64,000 nt of DNA from Castor canadensis (taxonomy: Eukaryota; Chordata; Mammalia; Rodentia; Castoridae): positions 43,496,295-43,560,294 of the forward strand of contig NC_133389.1 in assembly GCF_047511655.1 (NCBI RefSeq), written 5' to 3'. The notes beneath the pieces are model-generated. The model saw nothing but the letters and a program-made list of their open reading frames with translations. It made no database searches and was not told where the DNA came from. Below, piece after piece: positions 1 to 36,700 of this stretch. How positions within the stretch are numbered: position 1 is the first letter of the stretch; each line of letters starts with the position of its first letter. The translations under genes were made by a program, and so were the position numbers.

Positions 1-1489
1 CAGCATTACTCATAATAAAAAACGGTGAATTAAAAACTACAATGGAATGTCATTTACACTTAGCAAACACTCAAAAGTTTGACAAGATGCTGTGTAGGCA
101 AGAATGCAAATAAACAGAAATTCTCATAAATTGTGGGTGTAACAAAAAGTTTCATGTCTTTCATGGACTGTACTCAGTCATGTCAAATGCAGATAGAAGT
201 CGTGTGACTCCAATTCACGCATCTAATATAGTGATACTACATTGTATTAATTAGTGAGATTTTATAGGATCTTTTAACCTTTACTAGGGCTAATATCCTT
301 CTACTGCTCTTCTTTTCCATAATTTTCCTATTTAGTTTTAATTTTTCTGTGATCTTTTGAATCAGCTTGCTTAGTTTCAGGAAATATTCTGCTGAGATTT
401 TTATTGGGATCATAAAATTGTAACTTAACTTAGTGAGGATTGATGTATGTATGTTGATTTTTTTCTCCTATACCAGATAATGTCTTCCTTTTTGTGAAAA
501 CCTACTTGTATGTTTCTCTAATAGGCTTTGTATGTTTCTTGTTAAGTTGATTTCTTGGCATTTGAACATTTTATTGCTTTTGAAACAACATCTCTTATAT
601 TATCTGTTTTATTTATGAAGACTAATTTCATCTACACTTTGTTACTTCTGCTCTCTTAACTGAATTGTTATTTATGGTAATTTATTAGTTGATTTGCTTG
701 GGTTTTCCAGGTAAAGTCATAGCAAATGCAAATGGAGATTTTTTTATATCTCTTCCTTTGCATATGCTCCTTGCCTACTATGCCCTTCAATGTAATGTAA
801 ACTACATATGGTGACGTTTCTAAGTTTGGTAATGTTGCTTCTTGTGCTTTCTCATTGATGTTGTGATTATAATACATAAAAATCGTATTGGAGAAGTACT
901 CATCAATTCCTATTTTTTGAGGCTTTTAAAAAATTAAGTATGGTTATTGAATTTGGTCAAGTGTCTTTCAGCATCTATGGTGGTGATCACATGCCAGGCA
1001 TAATTCATGGCTTAAAGTTTCTACACCAAGCAAATGATATGAATGTGGATTGCAAATCCATGCAAAGATAGATTAGCTCTGGTTCAACCTTACAATGAGG
1101 ACTCAGTACTTGTGGTCTTAGACTAATGTGCAGAGGATGTTCTCTTAGGTTGCAGATGGGTCCTGTGTTTTGGTTTCCCTTTCTCTATTTAGACAAACAA
1201 AACTGTCAAATCTTTATGGGTCAGAAGTGGTTTGTTGATTCCTCTTTCTGTTCTGTCTGTGTTACAGGATTATCTGCAGTTTGTTTTGCCTACTAATGCC
1301 TTGGTTGTTTTACCCCTTTGATGCTTTAGAATGTTTAAAAATATGTTTTCCATCATTGTTAATTTTGGCGTGGGACTTTCTGAATTACCTTGCCTGTCTT
1401 TGTTGGAAGTGAGAGTTGTTTTCTCCTGATCCATTCTTCACCAGTGTTCATATAATTTATTTGCTTTGACACAAACCTTTCGTTTCTGT

Positions 1490-1700
1490 GTTAGTTTTTT
1501 CATTGCTATGACATATACTTGAGAGAAATAGGTAAAGGAGGAAGGAATTATTTCAGGTCAGGGTTTCAGTCCACCACCAGCTGGCTCTGTTGCTTTTGGG
1601 CCTGGGGCAAGGCAAAAACATCATGGAGGAAAAGCATTACAGAAGAAAGCCATTCATCTCATGGCAGCCAGGAAACAAGGAGAAGTAATAGGAAAGGGTT
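1490..1700 (-). repeat. MaLR-type LTR fragment, antisense
   Basis: The text GTGTTAGTTTTTTCATTGCT followed by ATGACATATACTTGAGA, a CAGGGTTTC-type stretch and CATCATGGAGGA matches the reverse strand of THE1/MST/ORR1-like MaLR LTRs. A second copy is at 37725-38050. The subfamily is not assignable by eye. Confidence 0.5.
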
Positions 1701-1834
1701 CCTATGTTTGGAATTTAAGCTTTGTCTCCTTCTATCACTAACTATATTTCCCTGTCATGGCATTTTCCTACCTTATTGAAATTACATATATGTCTTACCT
1801 TTGCATTAAATATATCATGTGGATCATACTTTCT

Positions 1835-2765
1835 GCTCTTTGTCTAGAACATAGTAGACATTCCATAAATATTTGTTGAATGTATGAATAAACAGATGTC
1901 TATGATACTGTTTTCCAATATAATTATCTTATACTGGCTGTTTGTACCTTCTCCACCATTACTACCTTAGTTCAAGTCACCATCACTTCTCTCTTGGATT
2001 CTTGCTATGGTCTCCAGGCTTCCATCTTGCCCCTCTGTAGTCTGTTCTACACTGTTCACCACAGAGCCAGCAGAATGACTCAGTGCAATTACTGGTTGAT
2101 ATCAGTCTGCAGCATCTAAACCTGCTGTTGCTTCTCTTTCCACTCAAAAAAACCTGCCTTTATCTTCCAGTGGCCTTTTAGACCCTTCATGACCTTTCAT
2201 TTTGTCTCCTGTCATTCTTCCCTGACTCTGTACTACCATGACCTCCTTGCTGACTCTAACACAGCAGGGGTTGTCTCCTTCTAGGGCCTGGATTCTGATT
2301 TTTTTTTTTTCTCCCCCACCTGGAAGACTTTTCTTAGGGAACTGGTTTGCTTCCTCACTTCATTTAGGCTTCTGGTCTTCCTTTTGTCACCTCTTTTCTC
2401 TGCTTTATTTTACTCAGAACTTTTGTCACTCTCTTTTTTGGCATGATGTGACATTTGTTTATGTACTTTTTTTGTCTCATAATGTCCCCTTTATGAAAGC
2501 AAGAACTTTGCTTTGTTCACTGCTATAGCCTTTGAATCTGCTTAGCACTAGATAGCAACTAATAAGTGCTGGTTGAGTGAATAAGTTAATGTATTCTGTC
2601 ACTTTGATCTGGAATCCTCAAACTCTTCTGACTGTGCTCCTACTTTCTCTCAACTATACACCCACTGAAAGTTCTTGTCCGCTTCTAATTTCCACTTCAA
2701 ATACAGTCTCTCAATTGTGTCCATCTGTAATGAAATTAAAGATATTCTCTGCCTTACCATAGCCT
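1835..2765 (+). repeat. L2 LINE fragments
   Basis: ATAGTAGACATTCCATAAAT followed by ATTTGTTGAATG at about 1855-1885 is an L2 3' terminus. A second stretch (about 1960-2545) matches the L2 3' region, with TGGTCTCCAGGCTTCCATCT and a TAAGTGCTGGTTGAGTGAAT ending. Divergence is high, as expected for this ancient family. Open frames inside are not genes. Confidence 0.6.
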
Positions 2766-3734
2766 CCATATACAATTTAAATTGTATTTAAGTTAATTAC
2801 AGTTTCCCTAATACATCTGGAAATAGAGATTTTTATCCATATTTAGATGATTTTAGTTTATGTTTATCAACTTTGTAAATAACAGTGTAAATACTAGTTA
2901 GGTATCTTGCTTTTGTCCAAAGGCCTTTGCAAAACTATAGAAAAAGGAATGTGAATCTTTCAGAAGCAGCCTTTGTTAAGTTTTAGAAAGAATAGAATTA
3001 AATTTTAGTGTATCTAAATAAATGTCTTATTGGAATTGGTTCACCATGAATCACTAGATTGTTTAAAAATGTTAAGTAAACTGCTTTCTAAAATGACCTT
3101 AATTGTCATATATGAGACAATGCATCTTCAAAATAAGTTCACAGGTCAAAGGGGTGTGCCTGTTTGGTGGAATAATACATAAATACACTCAAAGTCACCC
3201 CATGGCACTAAGTTAGTGCTTGTTTTTAAACGCATTGGGGTTTTGTTTAGATTATTGATTTGATACCATAGCTCATAGGCAATACAAAATCTATTCAAAC
3301 AATTTGCTGGCTCATTAAATTTGCTCTTTATTTCTCCTTCCTATTTTCATACCAGTGCTGTCTTCCTCATACCTTTCAGCACTCTCTTACACAGGTTATT
3401 GTTGGATCCTCACTATACCCACTGTTAGTCAGCTAATTACAATGAAATTTATTTTACAGGATAGGAAATAGAGCCTAAGAGGGTACATACTTCCTTGAGT
3501 TTATATGCTTTGTGAAGGAGTGAACTATGATGCTTAGTGTATTATTTGTCTCCCTATTTTTTACTCCAGTGTATGTCTTTTATTTTATTTTGCTGATTAT
3601 ATAAACTGATTTATATGAATTTCATATAAATGTAAACAGAATTATATATTTGATTAATTAATTCATGTAACTAAATGTACGTTAATAAATATATAAATAA
3701 AGCATATATAAACTTTGCATACATTAAAAGGATC

Positions 3735-4790
3735 TTTAATATATTTTTATTAAATTATTGTTGTATTGTGGGTACATTGTGACATTTACAAAAGTTCTTA
3801 TAATATATCGTAGTTGACTTCACCCCCTCCATCATTCTCCTTTATCTCTCCCTCTCCCCATTCCTGGAATAGTTTCAACATGTCTCATTTTTCCATTTTC
3901 ATACGAGTACATACTTCCACTACATTCAGCTCCTTCATCCTTTCCTTATATCATCATCTCCCTTCCCACTGGTATGAACCCCCAGACAGGACCTGTTTTA
4001 CCCTCCTATTTTCCATTTTTGAAGAAGACATTTTTTTTTGTTTAAGATAGCTTTACAGGGAGTTTCCTTGAGACATTTCCATGTGTATATGTATAAGTTG
4101 AATTGGTTCATGCCCTCTATGTTTTTTCTTTCTACCTTATCCCCTTCTTATGGTGATTTCAACAGGCTTAAAAATTGTGAAGCTGGGCGTCAGTTGCTTA
4201 CCCCTATAATACTAGCTATCAGGAGGCAGAGATAAGGAAGATTGCAGTTTGAAGCCAACCCAGGCAAATAGTTTGGGAGACCCATCACAAAAAAAGGGCT
4301 GGTGGAATGGCTCAAGGTGTAGGCCCTGATTTCAAGCCCCAGTACTGGCCCCCCCAAATTCTGTATTCATTCTTGTATAGAAAGTACATCACCAATATAT
4401 TCACCTTCTTGACCTCCTTTTTAAAATCTTCCCTCTGCCCTCATTCCCTTTAGTATGAGCTGTTTTTCATAATACTGCTCATATTTGTTTGTGTCCATCT
4501 CTCACATATAAGAGAAAACATGTGACTTTTGTCTTTCTGCGCCTGGCTTACTTCACTTAAAAATGATGTCCTCTAGTTGCATCCATTTACCTTTAAACCA
4601 CATGGTTTCATTGTTCCTTTTGGAACATATATGGAATACATATATATATATATATAATTTTTTTTTTTCCCACACAGCTTCTTAGTCCATTCATCAGTTG
4701 TAGGGCATCTGGGTTGTTTCCATAGTTTGGCTATTGTGAACAGTGCTGCAATAAACATTGGTGTGCAGGTGTCTTTATTGTATCTTTTTT
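3735..4790 (-). repeat. Antisense 5'-truncated L1 (3'UTR plus ORF2 end), interrupted by a SINE
   Basis: Read on the - strand this is the 3' end of a LINE-1. It includes the ORF2 end (reverse of TTTGGCTATTGTGAACAGTG and GCTGCAATAAACATTGG) and a 3'UTR whose GTATAGCTAT-type segment is shared with the + strand copies at 33250 and 63540. A SINE sits at about 4168-4362 and a (TA)n run at 4638-4657. The right edge lies about 30-40 bp from DSC2 exon 2. Confidence 0.75.
4168..4362 (+). repeat. Dimeric SINE (B1-like plus ID-like)
   Basis: The left half is 7SL/B1-like (CTATAATACTAGCTATCAGG, AGTTTGAAGCC). The right half is tRNA/ID-like (GGCTGGTGGAATGGCTCAAG, TTTCAAGCCCCAGTACTG). It is nested in the antisense L1. 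This dimer is the commonest SINE architecture in the window. Confidence 0.8.
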
Positions 4791-4821
4791 AATGTACAAC
4801 ATTGGTTTGATTTTTTTTTAG

Positions 4822-28367
<23,546 letters not shown>

Positions 28368-28653
28368 ATGTGTTTTTAATAAGTCAACAAAACTCCTTCC
28401 TTTTAATTTTAAACCAGGATTTAAAAAAATACAAAATGTTATGTTTGAGTTTTTTCTCCTTTTAATTTACAAAATCTCTTTGGCCAAAGACACATTCACA
28501 AAGAAACTGTAAATAAGTACACAATTTTTTTTGAATTTTGCCTAGTTTTTAATTACTTGTCTTTCACCTGTATAAATGTATTGGTGGAAAGATTAAGGAA
28601 ATTTGCATTAGTGTTTACATTTGGGTATAATGACAGCAGCCAACTTACTGTGC

Positions 28654-28659
28654 AATAAA
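28654..28659 (+). terminator. Proximal AATAAA polyadenylation signal of DSC2
   Basis: A canonical AATAAA lies 287 nt after the a-isoform stop codon, in an AT-rich context. It would give the short 3'UTR form. Use is inferred. Confidence 0.5.
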
Positions 28660-30185
28660 ATTTAATTAACAGAGTCTATATTTATAGACTACATGAAGCA
28701 AAACCTAGTCAAAGATGGGAGAGAACATTATCTCCACTTAACTATTAATTATTTGTATGGTGCTTGGAAACTTGTTTTCCTCAACATTCTAAAATGTGTA
28801 TATTACAGTCTTGCTCTTGTTTTATTCTTGTAATATGACCTTTCTTCATAATGTATGGGGAGATTTCTAACCAGATGTTAACTGTTATTGCAATCCCATT
28901 TTGGTGGAGTTTGCTTTTAGGTTTTATTCTATGTAGAGTCCTGCACTGAATGTACATTTTCTCTGTTACCTACATTGTCAGTGAAATTTAACTTTCAAAA
29001 AATGCTTTTAGCATGTATTTTTCCTCTCACTCCCTTTCTTTTTCCTTCTAGTCTGTCTTTAACATTTCTACTTGGGTTGGAAAATCCAAATATTTTTAAA
29101 AGTTAGTTGGTTTCTCTTCTCTTATAACGTGAATTATTCTTTTGCTGTTGTATGTAAGCATATGTTTCCTTGACTTTTCTTAAAGTCATTGTAATGGTAA
29201 CTTTATTGTTTTGAGCATTTTGGTGATTGCTTCATTACCTCCTCTGCAAAAAAGCTTTAATTTTGCCATTTAAGCTATTTTATTAAAAGCAACATTTTAT
29301 GTTAACAAAAAAGAATGGCATAATTAGAATTGGGATGTGGATATTTAGTATGTGATAACACATTTATAGTTCCTGTTTTTAATGCAAGGATATAGTTTGT
29401 AAATGCAAAATAGTGATAGTTCTCTAGGATAACAATTTTATAACTTTTTTGATGAGAGGACTAGCCATATCTGTGTTTGTAAAATTATTTTTAATATTTC
29501 ATGATTGTAGTTTTGACAAATCATAGAAATGGGCCAAACTATTTAAATTTTTAAACAATAAGACAAAATTAAATTTAATAGCCAACCAAATTCTAGGCCA
29601 AGTTTTATGGCTTGTTTCAGTCAATGAATTCTCTATGTGTGCTAACTGTATGGGCATTGTAAATGCATTTCTAATATTTATGACTGTTAATAATGTGCCT
29701 GTATTGAATTCACAAGGTTGACTTATGACAGTTATTTTTCGGAAGGAGCATTGGGTGATTGTTTAAATAACCACTTATCTTTTTAGTAGTTTCATTATTC
29801 CTTAGTCAAAAAATATAGCCTCCCAGAGTTATTTTTAATAAATTATGTACAAAATTCTTGCGTATTATTAATTACTATAAAGTAAACTAGGCAGTTTTTG
29901 AAAATTATTGTGAGTTTGTTAATCTTGGGTTTGATATGAATTTAAAGGATTGTGCTTTTCTGATGTAAAAAGGTGAGTCCCTTTTCTAAACAGTTTTTAG
30001 AATTTAGAGTCCGATTTGGGGAGCTCTTTGGTGTATTGTTATTACACATTTGTATAATATTACTATTTTAAAGTCTAATGCTGAGGTATTGGGTAGTTTG
30101 TATACTTTCTCTGTGTCTGTTTTTTTCATCTTAAAATGGGGGATACTAATAGAAATCCTTTCTTCAGGTGGTTGTAAGACACTTG

Positions 30186-30191
30186 AATAAA
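30186..30191 (+). terminator. Distal AATAAA polyadenylation signal of DSC2
   Basis: AATAAA is followed by intergenic sequence and, within 150 bp, an ID-type SINE. It is the last canonical signal before repeats begin. Another AATAAA lies at 29837-29842. Use is inferred from position. Confidence 0.5.
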
Positions 30192-33100
30192 AACTAGTTT
30201 TTAAGCATGAAAGCCATACAGAGTGGTCTACCTAAAAGGCACTCCTGATAATGATAAATAATTTTAAATAAGTCACATACATAATCCATTTCATATTCAC
30301 AAAAAAAATCAACTAAGAAAATACGATGTTTTGGAAGTATGGCTCAAGTGTTAGAGTGCTTACCTAGTAAGCATACGGCCCTAAGTTCAAACCCTGGACC
30401 ACAAAAAAATTCCTAGATTTCTGCTACCTGGCCCTTCCTCACCCACTCTCTTAGCTGTCCTGTTGGAGATCAGCAATCACTGTGGATCATTGACAGTCAC
30501 CATAGCAACCCTAATTGCTAAGGCTCCCTATAAGGAAGATTCCCTGATCAAAGTCCCAACCCCACCCTTTCTACCTGTGGGTTTTGAGACACCACTTAGA
30601 CTTTCTATGCCTAGGTTCCTGTACTGAGGGAGGTTAGAAGACTACATGAAAAGACTGTTCTCAGAGTTAAAGGAGTTATCTCACTAAAGGCTGACATAGA
30701 TTTGCCTTCTGTGCACCTTAGCTACTGCCATTGTTAAAGTGAGAAGAGAACACATTAGAAATGATTGTAGCTTCCTTCTCTACTCTGCTTTTCAGCCGTC
30801 AACTTGGAATATGGCTCCTGTTCATCTCTCTCAGAAGCCTGACCAGTATTTTAGCTGTGATTCCTTTGGCATCTTCATGGCTCAGTATGGTTTCCCTGTC
30901 TCTCATTCTCGGTATTCATGAAACTACATCTTACTCATCTGAAGTATGATAAATTTTGAGACAACTGAAAAAGAAGGTAAAATTTCTAATCAGCTTTCAT
31001 TTGCCTCAATGAGACAAAATTCTTAGGGATTTCCCCAAATAAATGGATGGTCCTTATTTACTAGGAGGAAGGCAATGGAGATCTGTTAGTTCGGTGCAGT
31101 TTTTCATTTATTTTTTTGAAACACGGTCTCATTATGTAGCCCAGGCTGGCTTCAAAGTCATTCTCAGCCTCCCAAGTGAGGGTCAGTACAGTTTTATTTG
31201 AGGTCTCCCTGTAATCATTTTTCATTTTTTGTTTTTCTTTTGGTTTGGTTTGGGTTTTTTTTGATCCTCATCTTAAGACTAGTTTTTACCTCTTAGGCAA
31301 AATCTGATTTCAACTACAGGCTTCCTTTTAGTCTCCGTCTCTACCCCTATTTCTGGGTTCCAGATTGAAGTCTCAACACCTGATTTTACTCTGGTCAACT
31401 CATTTCATAGCATTTTGAGAAGAAAACCCCTTTTCTTCTATATGCTTAGAAATTCCTAAAATAAACATGTTGTCTATGGAGACCAATTCTGATACAGCTC
31501 TTGTGGAAGATCATTGTTAACTGTCTGGCACTTCAAGCTCATTATGTATAAAGACAAATATGTTATGCTGCCACATCAAATGAGGGCCTCCTAATTTCCT
31601 ATTGAAATGTCTTCCTTCTAGTTTCAAACTTAGAATCCTTGATTTCTCTCTCTTTGCCTAGCACATCCTGTTTATTGCCTCAAACTTTTGCCAAATTTTA
31701 TGAGTTTTAAACACACAATTTCATTCATGAACTAATTCATTTGTTCAACAGTCATTTAATACCTTCCTAGTACAGTCATGCATGGTCTTCTGTAACATAC
31801 ACTATAAAGACTACACTAGTATGAGAAAATACAAGATGAATCAGCTCCTCTCCCCACCCACATGCTCTAGTGCAGGTCAAGACATGGTGGATAAGAGTAA
31901 GGAATGGGCTACTGCCTGTAAAACACATCATATGATGCCTGGTGCGTATTAAGTATTCAACACATGTAAGACAAATTCCAGATGATGCAAACAAACTTGT
32001 ACTGTAATGAGTGAACTCGTGTTCCTGCACACCCAAGTGTTCATGGGGATGAAATATAACCCACTTCTTCTAATCTTCACTCCTTTCTTCACTACATTCC
32101 TCTCAAACACTCAGCATTTCTTAGCTTCACTAGTGTGTATACTTCCAATTTCTTTCCTCTCTCCTTCTTCAAAGGACAGGCAAGATTATAGCATTCTGCC
32201 TCTCAGTTTCCTATAGCATTGGAGCATAAGTTTGAAATACAAAATCTCACTTAGGTACTGCTCTCCCTGTAGTCCATAGTCTACTGTGGTGCAGATGGTT
32301 ACAAATATTTATGCAATTATTGGGTATAGGAGGTGTGGAGCTGGCCTGCACCATGATATGCAGACAGTGCTTCCATACACACTTAGTGTCTTGCTCATGT
32401 TGGCTCCTCTTTTGCATGGTCTGACTCACTTATTGTCCACTTCTTTCTTTGTAAATATATGACTTGAAGATCTAGTTCAAATATCATCTCTAAACAAGAT
32501 ATTTGGTGTCTAGAGTACATTGCTTTAGTTTTCATATGTAGGTTTATATTGTATGTGTATTTCTTTCCTCGTATAGAAGCTCATTGAGGACAAAGAACAA
32601 TGACAACATTTGCATATCTTTAGAATGCTGCTGATTAATAATTTTCATAAAACCAAATTGTATTGTCCAGTCACAGAGAAAAAATATTAAAGATTACATA
32701 TTATAGTTTTTGATTCCTATATTACTTTCTCTTGGTATTAATTTCTTACTATAGAAATGGTGCATATGATTCTGTATTGAATTATTTTTTAGTATAGAGG
32801 CATTGAATAAATGGACCATCAAACATTTGCAACTCAGTACAAGAAAATGAAGCACTGAGTTTATGAAATCTCCATCCTTCTGCTTCTGCCTTGGGTAGTG
32901 TAAGTGGCAGATGGCAGAGGCACTATCTGAGTATTGCGGTTTCAGATCAGTTTACCTCTTCCTACCATTAATAACTGCATAAACCTACTTATAGCCAGCT
33001 CTATCATGGCAAAATGGAGCAAACTGCAGCATAACCTAAAAATTATTTTTTTCTCAATGTGAAACTCACTGACCAATGTCAAAACCACATGATTGCTATC

Positions 33101-33240
33101 TCATTGCCACAATGTTCCAACACTGTAGTGAAAAAAAATTTTTTAAACTACATTGACTTAAGCACAATGCATGTACAGGTATAATACCAAGGCAAAAATC
33201 CCACTGAACAACTAAGAGACACCTAAAAACAAAGGACAAG
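30192..33240. other. Intergenic region just downstream of DSC2
   Basis: An ID-like SINE (about 30335-30410, GGCTCAAGTGTTAGAGTGCT) and an antisense B1-like piece (about 31113-31190, TTATGTAGCCCAGGCTGGCT) are recognisable. The rest appears to be single-copy sequence with no supportable gene. Confidence 0.6.
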
Positions 33241-33249
33241 AATGAAAAA

Positions 33250-33790
33250 TAGGTCAACCTAATGAGAGGTCACTAACGGGAGAAAGACGGTAGAATAAAG
33301 AAGTGAAGAATGTGTATATTGTTGATGTACTTTCTATACAAGAATGAATATAGAATTTTAAACCTGTTGAAATCACCACAAGAAGGAGACTAAGGTAGAA
33401 AGAAAAATGGAGGGAATGAACCAACTTGGGATATAATACATATATGCATGGAAATGCCATAATGAAACTCCCTGTATAGCTATCTTAAACAAAAATGTCT
33501 TTTTTTTCAAAAACCAGAGGACAGGAAGGTAAAACAGGTCCTGTCAGGGTATTAGTACAAGTGGGAGGGAGAGGATATAAGGAAAGGGTAAAGGAAGGTA
33601 AATATGATAGAAATATTATATATTCATGTATGAAAATTGAAAAATGAGAACTGTTGAAATGATTCTAAGAATGGGGGGGATAAAGGAGAATAATGGAGGG
33701 TGAATTTAACTAAGCTATATTGTAAACACTTTAATAAATGTCACAATGTATCCCCAGTATGACAATAATATGATGATAAAAATTAAAAAT
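33250..33790 (+). repeat. L1 3'UTR fragment
   Basis: AATGAATATAGAATTTTAAA, ATACATATATGCATGGAAAT and CCTGTATAGCTATCTTAAAC match, on the + strand, the L1 3' end seen antisense at 3735-4160 and sense at 63540-64000. It has a polypurine tract and an A-rich terminus near 33780. Confidence 0.7.
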
Positions 33791-36700
33791 GGTCGAAAAA
33801 TAAAGAGCTACATCCTGAAGGAAAGCAACTAACGAACCACTTACTGTGTTTTAGGGATTTGAGAATTGATTTTTATGAGTTTTTCAGAGCCTCATTAATT
33901 ATTTACAAACAGTTGTAAATTAGACTTTAACTCAAGAAGTATCACAAAACCGAAAGGCAAGAAATGAGGCACAGATCTAAGAGCTTCTTCTGATTTAGAC
34001 GAGAACACTGTATAACTGGCACACAGTACTTATGTGTGCATGGAAAAAAGAAAACTTTCAGATAAAGATCAGAGAAAAGGAAAAGAAGTATGCAGCAGTG
34101 AGTCTCCAAGGCAATGACTATTGTACTGTGTGCTGATGATATTACACATACGATACAGAGCATGATCCTGTTGTGTTGCGATGGACATGTAAGTGACAGA
34201 CCTATTCAGCTAATGCTGGGAAGACCTAATACACAGCCAGACAGCTATGTGCCTGGCCTTTGCTCCTTTTTGGGGGAGTGGGGCGTGGCTTGGGGGAAGG
34301 TTTGTGTGTGTCGTTTTTGTATTTTCCTCTATTATTGTCTTACCATCAGGTCTGGGTTTTTGGACTGAGAACTGACATCGTAAAAAGTGGGATCTGATCT
34401 TCCTTTCTGGAAAGATTTTCTCTCCCCACCTGTCGTCACTCTGTCCTTTATTCCAACACTAGCTAATAGCACATTAATCACTTCTGCTTAAATTTTATTT
34501 AAAATTAATCAAATAAATGCATGACTCATCTGCTTTTAAATTAAGACATGTAACATAGCGTCTCAATGTAAAATGAAACATTAATCCTAAAAAAACAGTA
34601 AATAAAAAGGAGAGTAATGTTTTGACATAGCTAGTTGGTGAGGTGAACAAAGCATTTTGGCCTTATTTTTTTTTAAAAAAATCTTATTTTATGTAGAACT
34701 TTTTCTGTGTACTGGCTTTAGGGCAGATTGTTTACTTTTAAAGCCATTTGATGTGTCCTAAACTCTAGATACATGTGAAACCAAGGATGTTATCCTTCAT
34801 GTGCTAAGTATGGAGGGTGATAGGAGAGATGTCAAGGGCTATTTTGTGGCCTTCTTTATTCCTTTTGTGACTCTACCCTGGTGCTTCTACAGAAAATCTG
34901 AGCACAGCTAAGAAGCTAGGGTTTTTGCTAGTTTCCTCTTTCTTTTTCTTTTAGTCATTTTGTTGCAATTAAGGAGAGAAGATAGAATAGAATATTCATT
35001 TCTTTAGTAGTTAATAAATATTAGGGCACAGTTGTGGAAATATTTGTTCATACTACTTTCAAAGTATGGCTCACAGCATTTCCATCAGAATTACCTGCTG
35101 TGTTTATTGAAATAAAGACTCCATTTTGAGTCCAGAATCATAGACATGACAGGCTCATGGGGAAAGAATGGAATCCTTCATTTTTCAGTATTTCCTGGGT
35201 CATGTTTACATAATATAAAGTTTGAAAAACATTGATAGGAATTTAGTAAGTTGGGTTATGTGAGGAAACCAGTATTTTAAGTTTGTTTAAAAGCTTTAGT
35301 TCTAGGTATGGTGGTGCATGTCCACAATACGAGCCCTCAGGAGGCTGTCAGGATGATCAGGAGTTGGAGGCCAGTCTAAGCTACATAGAAAGACCTTATT
35401 TAAATAAAATAACAAAATAAAATAACTTTAAGAGGTTTCTTTATTTAATACTCATTAGGCAAAACACTAGAAATGTCAGAGTTGAAACACATTGATTAGT
35501 AAAATTCCTCAATCTCAATAAATTAAACACTTGAGAATGTAAGTTTTTCTATGGCTCCTACTCACCACATGGATCTGAACTGGTGGCATAGTTTTAAGTT
35601 AGGAACACAGCATCAGGACACATAATAAATACTTAATGAAAAGGTAGCTATTCTGCCACATTAATTCTGCTTTCCAATAAGAAGCATGCATATTTTGTTA
35701 CATATATTCCAAAAACAAAGTCAGACTTTTAATTCTCCTAGATTGGACTAGAAATAGAACTAGAAAGGTCAACAGCAGGTGAAACAGGTGACTGTCCAGG
35801 AGTGGCAGCTGTTTGTCAGCACTATGCTGTTGGATAGAGGCTCTGTTGGGTAGCGTGACAGGTAATACTCATTGGGTGACCATGGTAGCCAAGACCCATA
35901 GAGGGGCCCATGAAATAGGATGGAGATTTGGGGACAGAACCAAGACTTCCCAGCTTAAAATGTACCCTATGGGATTAATTGAAAAAATCACAGGAACCAA
36001 GGATTTAGGCATACCCTCAGGGAATGAGAAACTAAGAAAGCCAGAGTTGAAGGTGCTGAGGGTGTCAGTACACAGATATTTGATGTGTAATTGGGGATAG
36101 TGGATACGAAAATCATAGCCACTGACTTTGTAGTCAGAAATTTCCAGATGACAACTTTGTTTTGAGAAACCTTGTGAAGTTACAGATGACTTAGTTTTCT
36201 TACACATAAAATGAATACAAAATAGGAATAAATGAGAATACACATAAAAATCCTAGCTTAGTGCTTGTTCATTAATAGATTAATAAATAGTAATTCTCAC
36301 TGTAGGGATAATATTGTTGAATGAATACCATGTAAGCATTTTACTTCCAAGAACATGAAATGGGAAAAGTAATAAAAACATAGTATTAATAAAAAAAGTA
36401 GGATAAATTTCCAGGTTAGTATAATCTCAAATTTAAATAAAGATGAGGCCACATGTAATATAGAAAAATATTGAGTGATAATCTCATGGTGGTGGAAATA
36501 TTTCTTCATTTTGTGTTTCTGTGTTTTCATTCTATAATGGACATATATTATTTAAAACATGGGGAGGTATGTATGTGTGTCATAGGTACAAAGTTAATCT
36601 TTGCCTAATGAATAGCATATTGAGTCTCTGTTAGCCATTAAACAGTGGAGCAATGTGATCTGGTCTGGAGCTTCAACTTCAGAGTCCTTGATGCCTAATT

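Larger units (their letters stand above)
1..4821 (+). other. DSC2 intron 1, 3' part
   Basis: No exon was recognised here. The first 1.4 kb is AT-rich sequence without a repeat I can name. It is followed by a MaLR-like LTR piece, L2 fragments, a MIR-like stretch at about 3390-3530, and an antisense L1 3' end with a SINE inside it. The intron ends at the exon 2 acceptor. Confidence 0.7.
28368..30191 (+). other. DSC2: DSC2 3' untranslated region (extent inferred)
   Basis: This is AT-rich, repeat-poor sequence directly after the DSC2 stop. AATAAA signals occur at 28654-28659, 29837-29842 and 30186-30191, so alternative 3' ends from about 0.3 to 1.8 kb are possible. The first SINE downstream begins only at about 30335, consistent with the UTR filling this interval. 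Which signal is used cannot be read from the sequence. Confidence 0.7.

Noticed and set aside
33250..33790. Possible retroviral or unknown gene remnant
   Set aside because: Cross-matches to 3735-4160 and 63540-64000 show it is L1 3'UTR without coding content.
35869..36243. 124-codon - strand open frame
   Set aside because: It overlaps MIR-like sequence and shows no recognisable protein features.
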